NCBI GenBank assembly: GCA_009809945.1
Contig: WTPW01000072.1
Coordinates: 299,498-363,497 of the forward strand
Source: Gigaspora margarita
Taxonomy: Eukaryota > Glomeromycota > Glomeromycetes > Diversisporales > Gigasporaceae
Direction: 5' to 3'
Length of the DNA: 64,000 nucleotides
This document shows, one piece after another, positions 1 through 10,751 of the stretch. Position 1 is the stretch's first letter, and the number at the start of each line of letters is the position of its first letter. Made by a program: the position numbers and the translations under genes. The notes under the pieces were generated by a model. The model had not been told where the DNA came from, did no database searches, and was given only the letters and a program-made list of their open reading frames with translations.

Positions 1-2193
1 TTTAAATAAATCATTAGAAATCAATCCAGATTCTGCAGAAGCATTAATTAATCGAGGAATAACTTATTGTAAAATAGGAAGATACGAAGAATCACTTGTA
101 GATTTAAATAAATCATTAGAAATCAATCCGAATAATGCAAAAACATTATTAAATCGAGGATTAGTTTATCAAAACATGGGCGGATATGACGATTCACTTG
201 TAGACTTAAATAAATCATTAGAAATCAATCCAAATTTTGTGGAATCATTAAATAATCGAGGACTAACTTATCAATTGATGGGCAGATATGAAGAATCTCT
301 TATAGATTTTAATAAATTATTAGAAATCAATCCAAATTCCGCGGAAGCGTTAAATAATCGAGGAATGACTTATCAAAGAATGGGTAGATATGAAGAATCA
401 TGTAGAGATTTTAATAAATTACTAGAAATCAATCCAAATTCTGTAGAAGCATTAAGTAACCGGGGACTAACTTTTTTAAACATGGGCAGATATAAGCAAT
501 CGCTTGTAGATTTAAATAAGGCATTAAAAATCAATCCAAATGCCGAACATGCATTACTTGGTCGCGGGTTAATTTATCAGCGAGTAGACAGATATGAAGA
601 AGCACGTATAGATTTAAATGAATCATTAATTACTAAGGGAGCAACATCTCTGAGGTTTGGAAAATGCACAAATTGTAAACAGTATAATTCTGGAATTGAC
701 TTTTGCCATTTATGTGATTCTCAAATAAATCAAGAGTGGACCAGCGGAGATAAGAATATAGATGAATTTATAAAACATACACAAATGAATACACCATATC
801 TGATATTATCATAAAGTTATTGAATGGATACCTTTTGATGGATTAGAAAATATTCAAAAAATTGGCAGAGGTGGGTTCGGTACGGTTTATTCTGCTACTT
901 GGATCGATGGTAAACGAGCTTATAGTTGGGATAAAACGAAAAGAAAATTAATACAGGCACGTGAACAATTTTGCAAAGTTGCGCTTAAAAGTTTAACTGG
1001 AACACAAAATATTTCAGTGAATTTTTTAAATGAGGTAAGAATTTCATAATTTGTCTTTAATACAGTAAAAATAAAATGACTATTAATTTATTTTTTGCTT
1101 AAAGTTTAAAGCCCATTATGAATGTCAACTTGAAAGACTTAGTGTAGAAAATTACGGAATAGAAACATATGGAATAACCTATGATCCAAATAACAAAGAA
1201 TACATGATGGTGTTTGAATATGCAGATAAAGGAGATCTTCGACATTATTTGTCGAAAAATTTCAAAAGTCTTACCTGGAAACAAAACTTAAACCTCCTTT
1301 GTTCTATATCGAATAATCTTGATTATATTCATCAAAGATATGTTCACAAAGATTTTCATAGTGGCAATATACTTATATTTACTGGATGTTTTAATTTAAA
1401 TGCTTTATTATATAACACTTATAATGTGAATAATAAAATAATATCGATCGCCCAAGATATTGGGGAAAATTCGAATATTGAACCAAAGATTTCAGATTTA
1501 GGACTTTCTAGAGGAATAAACGAAATTATTGTAGAGAATACGTATGGAGTAGTACAATATGTTGCTGATGAAGTATTATTAGGCAAGCCGTATACAAAAG
1601 CTTCAGATATTTATAGTTTGGGTGTAATTATGTCTTAAATATCGACTGGAAAACCGCCCTTTGAAACTTTATCATGTGAGACGGTACAAACTCAAAAAGT
1701 TCTTAACAGATTGAGACCAGAATTTGCAAACTAATGTATGGATAGTGATCCAACAAAGCGACCAAAGGCTAAAGAAGTTTATGAGAAATTAAGAAAATGG
1801 ACATTAATTCTCGATAAAGGAAACAAATTAAATGATGATTTTTCTTTTAAAGTAGATAAAAACATGGAAATAATTTTCGGTAAAAGAACTGAAGAATTAA
1901 ATGATGAACTTAAATTAAATGATTTTTTGAAAGCAATTGATATTTTGGAAATAAATCAAGAATTAAAAGAATTAAATCATGAAGAGCTTAAAATTAAAAA
2001 TGCATTTGCGAAAGCAGATGAAATTATTTTTTCACAACCAGTAACTTCGAAACAGCATTCAGATACAGATTATACGACTTAACTTGAAACAGATGAAATT
2101 ATTCTTTTACAATCTGGAACTCCACGACGAGATCTGAATGCTATTTATACGTCTCAATTTATAAAATTTTTTGATTTTGAATTTCCATCTTAA
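1..2193 (+). pseudogene. TPR-repeat–protein kinase fusion, 5'-truncated by window edge, frameshifted
   Basis: The frame is open from the window edge (codons from base 2) through at least seven 34-residue TPR units with the repeating pattern L-N-K-S-L-E-I-N-P and N-R-G-x-x-Y. A CxxC–CxxC zinc-ribbon-like segment follows (KCTNCK…FCHLCD, 660–717), then the WTSG linker. The frame stops at 812–814, while the kinase leader VIEWIPF resumes in another frame at 816, so about one base is missing or extra near 800. The kinase domain has a P-loop GRGGFGTVY, the VALK lysine, catalytic loop HKDFHSGN and DLG in place of DFG; the APE motif reads ADE. A 70-base intron (1035–1104) with GTAAGA donor and AAG acceptor lies in the N-lobe. 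In-frame stops at 1636, 1732 and 2080 and a short deletion before CMDSDP break the C-lobe; a recognisable tail runs to the stop at 2191. Such TPR–kinases belong to a family greatly expanded in arbuscular mycorrhizal fungi. This copy looks dead, although one or two of the breaks could be draft errors. Confidence 0.85.
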
Positions 2194-2692
2194 TGATATC
2201 TGCATAATAACGTCATTAAGGCTAGCGCAAATAGACCTTTATTATTGTTTAGACCATATATTACTGCATATAATATCGTTCATTATCTTATTTATTTATA
2301 ATTTGCTTCATTCCATAATCGTTATCCATACGCTGCTTAATTCTGTACCTGCCTATTTTTGTACACCTACTTTATTTATTTATTTATAACTAGAAATGAT
2401 CTTGCGGGAGATTTCGCGTCCTGTTCTAATAATTATGTATACAGAAGTGAAGTTGTATTGTGTGACAATAATTTGGACACTGCTGATAAATTAATGGTTT
2501 TCATATTCTAAATTAATTTTAATAAAATAAAAAACGTTACTTGATAGTAAAGATTCACAAACTTTAATAATCTATTCAAATACCTCAGTTTATAAATATT
2601 TAAAATTTGGATATTTAATATTGTATCAGTTGGTTTATATTTTGTATAAATCTCTAGATTTTTAATATAAATAAATATAAAGGTTTATGTAA
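2194..2692. other. AT-rich intergenic stretch, nothing recognised
   Basis: No coding similarity, repeat or inverted structure was recognised here. Short open frames carry no familiar motif. Confidence 0.5.
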
Positions 2693-3024
2693 TTTGGCGC
2701 ATGTGCGTTGTAACGCACTTATCTGATCAACCAATCAGATTGTAAGATCAGGTGTAACGTGAAATCGAAAAAAATAGCGATGTTTCTAAAAAATCGCTTG
2801 TAGCTCAAAATTTTGCTTATGAAACTACCTTTCGCGTTATAACAAAAAANATTCCTCACAAAATTTTGGGTTAAAACCTTTTGCTAAAATGACCTACCCT
2901 AACCCTAACCTAACCTTAACGTAACCCTACCCTCACCCTAACCCTAAACTAACGAATTAATTATTGTTTTGATCTCACGTTACACCAGAACTTATGAGGC
3001 GCGTCACAACGCATATGCGCCAAA
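2693..3024. repeat. MITE with GCGC-rich inverted ends and telomere-like core
   Basis: The ends form imperfect terminal inverted repeats: TTTGGCGCATGTGCGTTG at 2693 and its complement at the right edge (about 2997–3024). A second inverted pair lies inside (GTGTAACGTGA near 2752, TCACGTTACACC near 2975). The middle (about 2888–2956) is a degenerate run of CCCTAA units. The telomere-like run sits inside the element, so this is not a chromosome end. No clear target duplication was found. Confidence 0.65.
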
Positions 3025-3615
3025 ATATAAAATTCAAATATAAATTGGTTTCTATTATACCCAAACTACTCTAAATTGATTTGATGCAACTAAGCATTAA
3101 CAATTGATAAATATGTCACATGTTTAGTATGCTTTTATAGAAGAGGTACACAACTAAATACATATGAAGATACAAATAGTAGTAATAATTTGAGTTGCTC
3201 TTTATTAAATTGTATTGTGAGAAATTATCAATTTGAATAAGAGGGTAATAGGGCTATTTATATATATTAATTACTGTAGCTAAAATATGTATTATATGTA
3301 TTATACTCATAATATAATAAAATTTAATTCAAGCTTATATTCTTGAATGTATAATAAACTTTATAAATGTTTATAATTCATATTTTGATAATCTGTTACT
3401 ATTCTGAAATCAAAATAACCAGATTATAGCTTACTAATTTGAAAAAATAATATTTGTACTCACTTTAACTCTTAAAATTATAATTTTATATTAGACAAAG
3501 TGATTTTCATTTCTACTTAATTAGTAAAGCATAGTTCATAGAGATGGAAATCACAAGATTATTAGTTGGCTAATTAACTAAATTTTTAGTCAGTTAATTA
3601 GCTAGTATACATATT

Positions 3616-3848
3616 ATCTTTGCAGAAATCTTTGATTTTACTAAATATGTTTACTATAATATAATTACAATTTAGTTTTAATATATAATTACATTTTAAT
3701 AAATAATTTAATAATATAGTATTTTAATAGTATAATAGTCAATCTGTTTAAAAAAATTAAATGATAAAAAGCTAATTAATAGTAATTTAGCAAAATAAAA
3801 AATTTTTTAATATGCATATTTAGTAAAATCAAAGGTTTCTACAAAGAT
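3616..3848. repeat. MITE with 34-bp inverted ends
   Basis: Bases 3616–3649 and 3815–3848 are inverted copies with three or fewer mismatches, starting ATCTTTGCAGAAA on the left and its complement on the right. The interior is AT-rich and non-coding. No target duplication is obvious. Confidence 0.65.
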
Positions 3849-5408
3849 AAAAATCCTTTTCTACTAGGTTAAAAGAATTTCGGTATGAAGTTGCCAAGGC
3901 ATTTTATAAATTTTCATAACAAATCAATGCCAAATTCTTTTGGCAGAACCAAAATACTTTCTATAACAATTATATCAACTAATCGACTAATTGACTAGAC
4001 GACTAGTTGACTAATAGATTAGTCAACTAAGTGACTAGCTCACCTAATTAAAAGTTAAATAAGCAAATTTATCATTATTTGCAAATTATCATCACCCACA
4101 AACTATCGATTGTAATTGTAACACAGGTAAGTGCATATAAGAATGTCAAGAAATCTATTGGAAAGCGATCTTAACCATCTTTAAAATAATTGATCAGAAC
4201 TAAATTCAAAAGGATTTTTTGGCATCTCCATGTAATAAAAAGCACATACCTGCACCACAATCACAATTTTTGTGAGTGACATCATCACTCGAACGTTCAT
4301 TAGGCTACAGAATAATACGGTGATTTCTGAATTATCCTTAATAAAGATTAATTTATTTATTCAATTATCGGTTATGTAATTAATTACCTACTCTTAAATC
4401 AAACACAACTTCTCCTTACTTATAAATTCTCTACATTTTCTTGTTTTCATTTTCTCTCTGATTCTTATAACGAAAACCTTCTCTAGGTGTATACTTTCAG
4501 GGGAATTAGAAAATATAATTTGATGGAAGAACATAAGATGATGCATTTTAATATAACGAAATTTTATTGGATAATTAAAATGACCTGCGATTTTAGAAGT
4601 AATTTTTGCACTTATGTCGTTGCGTTTAGAGAGGGTTAACTGTGTTATAATCGATTACTACCCTGACTAAGCCTGGCATTCTTGTTGATATCTTCAATCG
4701 ATAATAAAGAACACCCTGCCAGTATTGTGGTATATAGTACCGGTAGTTACATGCTGGGATTATAATGATAAGTAAGACAAAAGAAACCTATATTAAAGCG
4801 GAAATAATGAAAATATGAAAATTATGATAATAAGGTAATTAAAAAATATGCAGAAAATTACAAAGGTAAAAATGTACATATGTACGTACGTACGTACGTA
4901 CTGTACATACGTATATCATTCATTGTTTATGTAATTTGAATATTACAGATAAGCATCTCCGCACCCCACATTTTGTATCCAAAACTAAGAAACTTCTTCA
5001 ATAGTTATCAGATTAAAAAGCATTTTCTTAATTGCAGTATTTTATATCCAAAAATAAGTACCACTGGATTTAAAACTTAATGAATGAAGCTTATTTCGAT
5101 GTTCGAAAGTTTGATCGAGATCGAATAATTATCATTGATTCCACTCACGTACATATTTTAAATACTATACCATATTAATCTACTGTACAATATGGTACAG
5201 ATTTTAAAAAAAGTATTTATACCGTATACCCAATGCTACATTGATCTGTGTAAATTGGTTAAAATCTGATACGTATTTGGTACGCATGTAAGTACGTACT
5301 TACGTTGTGAGGATGTTAAATGAACCTAAGCGATAAGAAAAGCTACAACGAGCTACTATTCTATCTTAAATTACTAATACTATAAACCCACGAGGCTTAA
5401 ATCCTAAC
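3849..5408. other. Intergenic, low-complexity palindromes only
   Basis: No gene was seen. At about 3975–4035 a run of GACTAGT/ACTAATC-like words forms overlapping small palindromes. At 5145–5325 there are weak inverted similarities around CTCACGTAC. The remainder is unremarkable AT-rich sequence. Confidence 0.45.
4873..4912. repeat. (GTAC)n microsatellite
   Basis: A self-complementary tetranucleotide run, GTAC repeated about seven times with edge variation, so either strand can form a hairpin. Confidence 0.8.
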
Positions 5409-5416
5409 ATGGTAGG

Positions 5417-5827
5417 TAGGGATGTTAAGTGGCTCATTCAGTGCGGTTCTGGTTCAAAGAAAAAACGAACTGAACTGAAGTTCATGAACTTTAGTCGAAC
5501 TTTAAAGGTTAAACTTGAGCTTGAGCTTGAGTTCATAAACTCAAAGTATAAACTTCGGTCAGTTTTAAGTTCAAGTTCGAGTTTATGGACTAGGTTTATT
5601 TAATTTTAAATATAAAAAAAACCATGCTTAAAATAATTTTTTTTACACTTTTTTACACAGGTTATTTTAAGTAGGTTGAACTATTAAGTATAACCCCAAA
5701 CCAATCCTGCCAAAATCGATAACCTGTAATAACCGATAATAAATTGATCAAGCAAATTGAAATTTGATGCTGGGTCTTTTTTTTTTAAGTTTTTTTTTTC
5801 CTAAGCCAATTTTCTTTAATTTGCCTT

Positions 5828-5879
<52 letters not shown>

Positions 5880-6079
5880 GACTAGACTGTAGTTCATAAA
5901 CCAGATTTCTAAACTAGTTACATAAATTAAGTTTATAAACTAGATCTATAAACCAAGTTATGAACTAAATTATAAAACTGGTTTGGAAACTACTAGTTAA
6001 TTTTCCTCTGAACGAACTACTAAAAAACTAGTTTGAACTGGGTTTGAACCTGGTTCACCTGAACCACTTAACATCCCTA
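5417..6079. mobile_element. Non-autonomous hAT-type element with 8-bp target duplication
   Basis: Termini are TAGGGATGTTAAGTGG on the left and the complement of the same word on the right. The flanks ATGGTAGG (5409–5416) and GTGGTAGG (6080–6087) agree at seven of eight bases, as expected for a hAT target duplication. Subterminal DNA is rich in GAACT/AGTTC and GTTTATAAACT words. A poly(T) tract of about 48 bases lies at 5831–5877. No transposase coding sequence was seen; the only open frame crosses the terminal repeat. Confidence 0.75.
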
Positions 6080-6299
6080 GTGGTAGGCAATGAAAGAGCA
6101 TTGGTTGAATTGGTCCAAGGGTTAGGGCTGAAGTATAGGTCTGATTCATTGGTTGTAATGTCTTTTTAGTTTGGGTCTGATAGTACTGATTAACTTCTTT
6201 CAGTTATTTCTTAGTGCCTTCGACAAGATTAGAATATTCTTTTGGTGGCAGTGGTACTTGACAATGGTCACATTACTTGAGTAATCAGGTTTGAAGATC

Positions 6300-6660
6300 A
6301 GGGCTTGGACATAAATTTTGATCCATTTTACATATTTGCACAGGTAATACAATATTTGATTTTGTAAATAAACTAAGTGTATGAGATAAATTTTAGCATT
6401 AGGGCCTTAACGTTAGAGGCTATAGTGTTAGAATGATGTTTATTATATCTGATATGTAAAATTCATTTCTGTCATTGTTAATTAGTGCATAAAAATTGAT
6501 TTAAACATTAGTTTTTGCATATGTTTACTTTTTTTTCTTTTGTGTGTGTTCAGATTCTGCGTTGGCTGATCCAGAATAGTCAAAATTTGCACTCCCCAAT
6601 TGGCTGTTTCCTCTCTAGAAGCTTGTATTACTGTGCAAATAAGTAGTTGTGTTTCTGATT
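6300..6660 (-). repeat. Dispersed repeat, copy 1 of 3
   Basis: The reverse complement of this segment matches 20040–20400 over about 350 bases. Shared landmarks are TAATACAAGCTTCT, GACTATTCTGGATCAG, TAACGTTAAGGCCCTAA and CATACACTTAG. A third, more diverged copy lies at 55755–55965. Ends are not resolved and no coding sequence was seen. Confidence 0.7.
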
Positions 6661-7020
6661 AGGTTCTTGGAGACAATCACGCATAGTTGCAAGATACAGA
6701 AATTAATTAATGAAGTATGTAATTGTTCAATAAATGAGATAATCAATGATTTAATCAGCTTCAAGTTTTAATATAAATACAAGTGATCTTGTTGATGACT
6801 AAGCCTTTTACTCTTTTACTACTTTGGTTGACAAAAATCAGAGTTTACAATATTTTTGAGATTGCAATTACTACAATAATATCAGGTTTTCAAAGATAAG
6901 TATAATTATTTTTCTAACTGTAATTCAAGAATTCAAAAGAATGCTGCTAGAACTAATGCTTCTACTCTTATTTCAAAGGTTTCAAACTCATTTGAGTTAG
7001 CTTTATTGAAATGAAAAAGG
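6640..7020 (+). repeat. LTR-like dispersed repeat, copy with promoter-like block
   Basis: The segment holds AATAAATGAGATAATCAATG, then ATTTAATCAGCTT and a TATAAATA-like word, and later the block CTAATGCTTCTACTCT followed by AACTCATTTGAGTTA. The same ordered blocks occur at 33060–33640 and, reversed, at 42330–42700. The order is compatible with the promoter and end of a solo LTR, but TG…CA ends and a target duplication were not established. Confidence 0.4.
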
Positions 7021-7156
7021 TTGTATATGTATATTTTTTTTACATTACTGCATATACCTGATCAAATACCAGGCTTATGTATAAGAAAAATAAAGTGATA
7101 ATACTATGACATGTTTGTTAGACTAGTATAGATAACATTTATACATATATTGATAT

Positions 7157-7308
7157 CATAACGGCCGATTTGCAGATCACCCCAAAATTTTTGACGCACC
7201 TAAATTTGACTTTATATTAGTGNNTCAGTAATTGACATCCAGATNATCCAATCATAACGGAGATCACCCAAAAATTTTTGACGCACCTTAATTTGACTTT
7301 ATATTAGT
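7157..7308. repeat. Tandem duplication containing ambiguous bases
   Basis: About 60 bases (ATAACGG…AGATCACCC…TTTTTGACGCACC…TTTGACTTTATATTAGT) occur at 7157–7221 and again at 7252–7308. N bases at both copy ends suggest an assembly problem at a repeat. Confidence 0.6.
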
Positions 7309-7642
7309 NCGTGCAATTTAAAATTTTATTTAGGTGCATATATACGTCGTAAACCCAGTTTCTTTGGTAGCTTTTAGTTAGTACAGTATGATACTACATT
7401 TAATAGATAATCCAATAATATCCNTATTAACGTCTTAGAATATAAGGATATGATAGAGAAAAGTTTTTATTGATAATATTTTCAAAAAATTCTACAATAA
7501 AACATACATCACGTAAGTGAAGCTTAAAACTTTAACTAGTTCACAAAATTTATTAGAAAGGTTAATAGAAGTAACTTAAAATATTTAATAACTTATCAAT
7601 ATATAGCATTTATTTAATTTATATTAACACGTTTAATAAGTT

Positions 7643-7818
7643 TGTAGATTACATGCAGTTAAAGAACCAATAGTTCCAGACTCTATGTATAACCCAAGAA
7701 AATAGCACAAGGATGGACAAGTGGCAATAAAGTCGTTGACAATTGCATTAAGGAATTTCAACTTAAAGCCACAGAATATGAGAATGTAATCGGATAGATT
7801 NCTTTTAATAAAGGGCAT
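7643..7818 (+). pseudogene. Orphan kinase-linker fragment (WTSG/VIEWI module)
   Basis: One frame reads GWTSGNKVVDNCIKEF followed by LKATEYENVIG, a stop in place of W, then I. This is the linker that joins the zinc-ribbon or repeat part to the kinase in the lineage-specific kinase family (compare 730–830 of this window). A single cysteine and a MYNPRK-like stretch precede it. No kinase domain follows. One N and a TGG-to-TAG change mark decay. Confidence 0.6.
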
Positions 7819-7830
7819 NTTCCTCGATCA

Positions 7831-9652
7831 ANCTGGTTAGCAAAAAAAATTGATCGTGATTATCATTTAAGTCGAAAAAATCAATCACCAATTTTTTTAT
7901 AGAGTTTTTTAATTAGTAAAAAAATGATTTTATTTTGTTATTTATTTTAAAATCTTCGCCGCAAATAAAAAAAAAATGCATTTTTGTATTTTGTTGGTTT
8001 GTAGTAAATGAAAAAAAATCAGAATTTGGAATTGTAGATTGCAAAGTTGATCCATCGTTTTTATTTATTTCGATTTATAAAACAATAACCGCTAAATGGT
8101 ATACTATCATCTATCTAAACTATTGGTCATCAATAATGGTCTAATAAAATATCACTATAATGGTTAAACACTATCTTAATTGATAGCTAATCATATCGCG
8201 CATGCTGCTTGAAAACACAGCCACTTTTTTAATTATTGATCAGGATCGCTATTCAAAGAACCTACAAAAAACAAAAAAACAAAAAATAGTACAGTTAATA
8301 CTATTGTCTAGTACTCAATTATAAATTCATAGAATATGTTTAATATTAGACACCTGTGAAATAACATATGAAATTGTGCCAAACTTAACTTCAAAAGTAC
8401 ATATGAATCTAAATTTAAAACGGTAAACTTGAATTTTATTTTAATTAACACCACGTAAAAAAAATATTAATTTAAAAATCTAAAACTTGCCGATTTCAGT
8501 TACTTTTTGCTAATTGCTATTCTTTCTAAAAAAAACCCATTGGTTTTGAGGTGGGCCCATTGGTTCNACATATGTTTTATTATACTTCTTAAATGAGTCA
8601 ACAAATTTGACATGTGATTTGGGGCATAGTTTTAAATTTATGCCCAATCGACATGTGACTTTTTGCAGATTAGTAAATATTTTGGGGATCACTTGTGAGG
8701 CCCAATTTCAACAATTGGCCGATATGTCATAATATGGGGTCAGATAACTGTTGTATGATATTCCAATTTTTCTTATATACAGTATGTACAGTATGTACAG
8801 TACATATAGACATATATGTAAGTATATATAATATTTTATAGTATAATAAAATTATAAAAATAATTTTAAGAGCATAACAAAAAATATTACCAAGAAGAGA
8901 TCTTTCAAAACTATATCTGCTGATCACCTGTACCAACAAATACACTAATACTTCAGAAGTTAAATTTCAAAGAAATAGTAGAAAAACCAATAAAAATATG
9001 CAACCTGATAACTGTTATTTAGAATACAGTTAACTAAGTATTTGTAAATAGCTTTAGAGTTTGTCACTAACTACAAAACTGGCACTTGTCGTTTAGAGGA
9101 AAGTTCATAGACTACCTGCTGACAAGCTTAGAGTTTGTCACTTACTACAACCTGAGAAGTACTTGCAGCTTTCTGATGGATTTTGGACTATACAGGAAGA
9201 AGCACTGTCCTTACTATAGTTATATGTGAACTCCTCCTAGTGTTGTTAGTTCATGAAAAATTTTCAAAAAGTGGGCTTTTTGACATACCCCCTCCAAAAG
9301 ATCTGCAGTGTTTACTGTTCTTAAAAAAAAAAGGCACCTACTGTATTGGATACAATTATCATAAGTGGCTTGGAAACAAGCAATATGGAATGATATACAA
9401 GATTTATGGAGAAACTACTGGATGAAGATTCTAGAAGCTCTGTTTTAAGCAGTCTGGTTTATATAACTGCTTTTTGTTTAACATACTGGGACCTGGGCTG
9501 GTTAGTCAGTTCAAGGTTATTGATGTTAACAATTTTTATTTTGAAAGTCTAACAAGTTATTATAAAAATAACCTTGTTTAGCTAATGGCCTTAGATAAAT
9601 ATTGATTGGTAGTGGAAGGCCATCATGAAGTCTGAGTTTCTTTTTCTCTAAT
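7831..9652. other. Intergenic, no confident gene
   Basis: There are small hairpins (TTGGGGCATA pairing with TATGCCCAA at about 8618–8646; TACAGTATG repeats at 8780–8810) and a short direct repeat, TTTAGAGTTTGTCACT, near 9052 and 9131. An open frame at 9183–9425 has no recognised motif and is not called. Confidence 0.4.
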
Positions 9653-10166
9653 GTTAATATTAGGGTTCCTACAAATCCAGATCAAATTAAACTTTAGGCC
9701 ATGTTTGAGTTTGATTTGATTTCAAATCAAACCCGATCTCAAACTAGTAAAAAATATATTTGAGTTTGATTTGAAGCAAACTTTTTAGTTAAATTTGAGT
9801 TTGAAGTTTGCAAACTAGGTTGAGTTTAATTACTTTATATTACCAAAAATAAGCTACCTCCGAAAATAAACTACCCCCTCTCTTTTGGTCAAGAAATGCA
9901 AAAATGTCTTTGATCTGAAAATAAGCTAACCACGATTGATAAAAGTTCCTATATAGTAAAATCCAAATTTTACTAAGCAAATCGATTAAAGTCACTTAAG
10001 TAAACTTATTCAGAAGATCAAAATACATATATCTTAAAATTTACAATGAAATTGAAGAACTTTTTATTAATTGGAATTTAATATTTACTTTCAACTAAGA
10101 GATTAAAATTTTAATAATATATAGTTATTGGATGCAAAGCAGCCAATAACTGGAGTTATTTGGCAG

Positions 10167-10410
10167 GTGGTACAATTATATTGTGATCTGCAAGATCACA
10201 ATATTATTGTACCACATGATGAATAATGGAAAGTATCTGGGCCAGAATTTGGTCAGAAGATGACTGGGCCCATGCGGGGCCCAGTCATCTTTCGATCAAA
10301 TTCTGGCCCAGATACAACAGTTATTGGGTGCCAGGAACCATCAAAAATTTGGATATCATTTATACAAATTTGGAAATCATATAAATAATATCCAAATTTT
10401 TGATGGTCCC
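10167..10410. repeat. Three consecutive near-perfect hairpins
   Basis: Hairpin 1 (10167–10215) pairs GTGGTACAATTATATTG with its complement around a 3-base loop. Hairpin 2 (10233–10315) pairs GTATCTGGGCCAGAATTTG with its complement around ATGC. Hairpin 3 (10334–10410) pairs GGAACCATCAAAAATTTG with its complement. GTTATTGG/GGGTGC words recur between them. The three stems differ in sequence. A minus-strand open frame across this region is a by-product of the stems. Confidence 0.75.
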
Positions 10411-10751
10411 TGTTGGGTGCATAGCATTCAATAATGGTATTATCCATCAGATTACAATGATCAGGTACACATAAGTGAGTAAAAAATTGTTAATTAATAT
10501 TTAGATGATTTAAATTTTATTAATATATTGGTATATGAAATTTAGATCAGTGTACAAGCAATAGATAAGTATATTTATAATTTATTAATTTTTTATTTTA
10601 ATCATTTAAGAATTTTAATTTATACATTGTAATTAATTTATAGCAATAAAAGTTTCATTAAAAGATATGATGTGATTCAAGCTCTTATAAATACTTGACT
10701 AATCTAAAATTGATTTCAACCCCTCTCTCTCTTCGATCGAATTACAGAAAA

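Noticed and set aside
2888..2956. Telomere or chromosome end
   Set aside because: The CCCTAA-like run is degenerate, short and enclosed by MITE ends, with a normal sequence on both sides.
5409..5603. 64-codon open frame
   Set aside because: It begins in the target duplication and terminal repeat of the hAT MITE at 5417–6079.
9183..9425. 80-codon open frame MDYTGRSTVLTIVICE…
   Set aside because: No recognisable family, no supporting intron or neighbour; left unannotated.
10253..10447. 64-codon minus-strand open frame
   Set aside because: It runs through two hairpin stems and has no known motif; the stems explain it.
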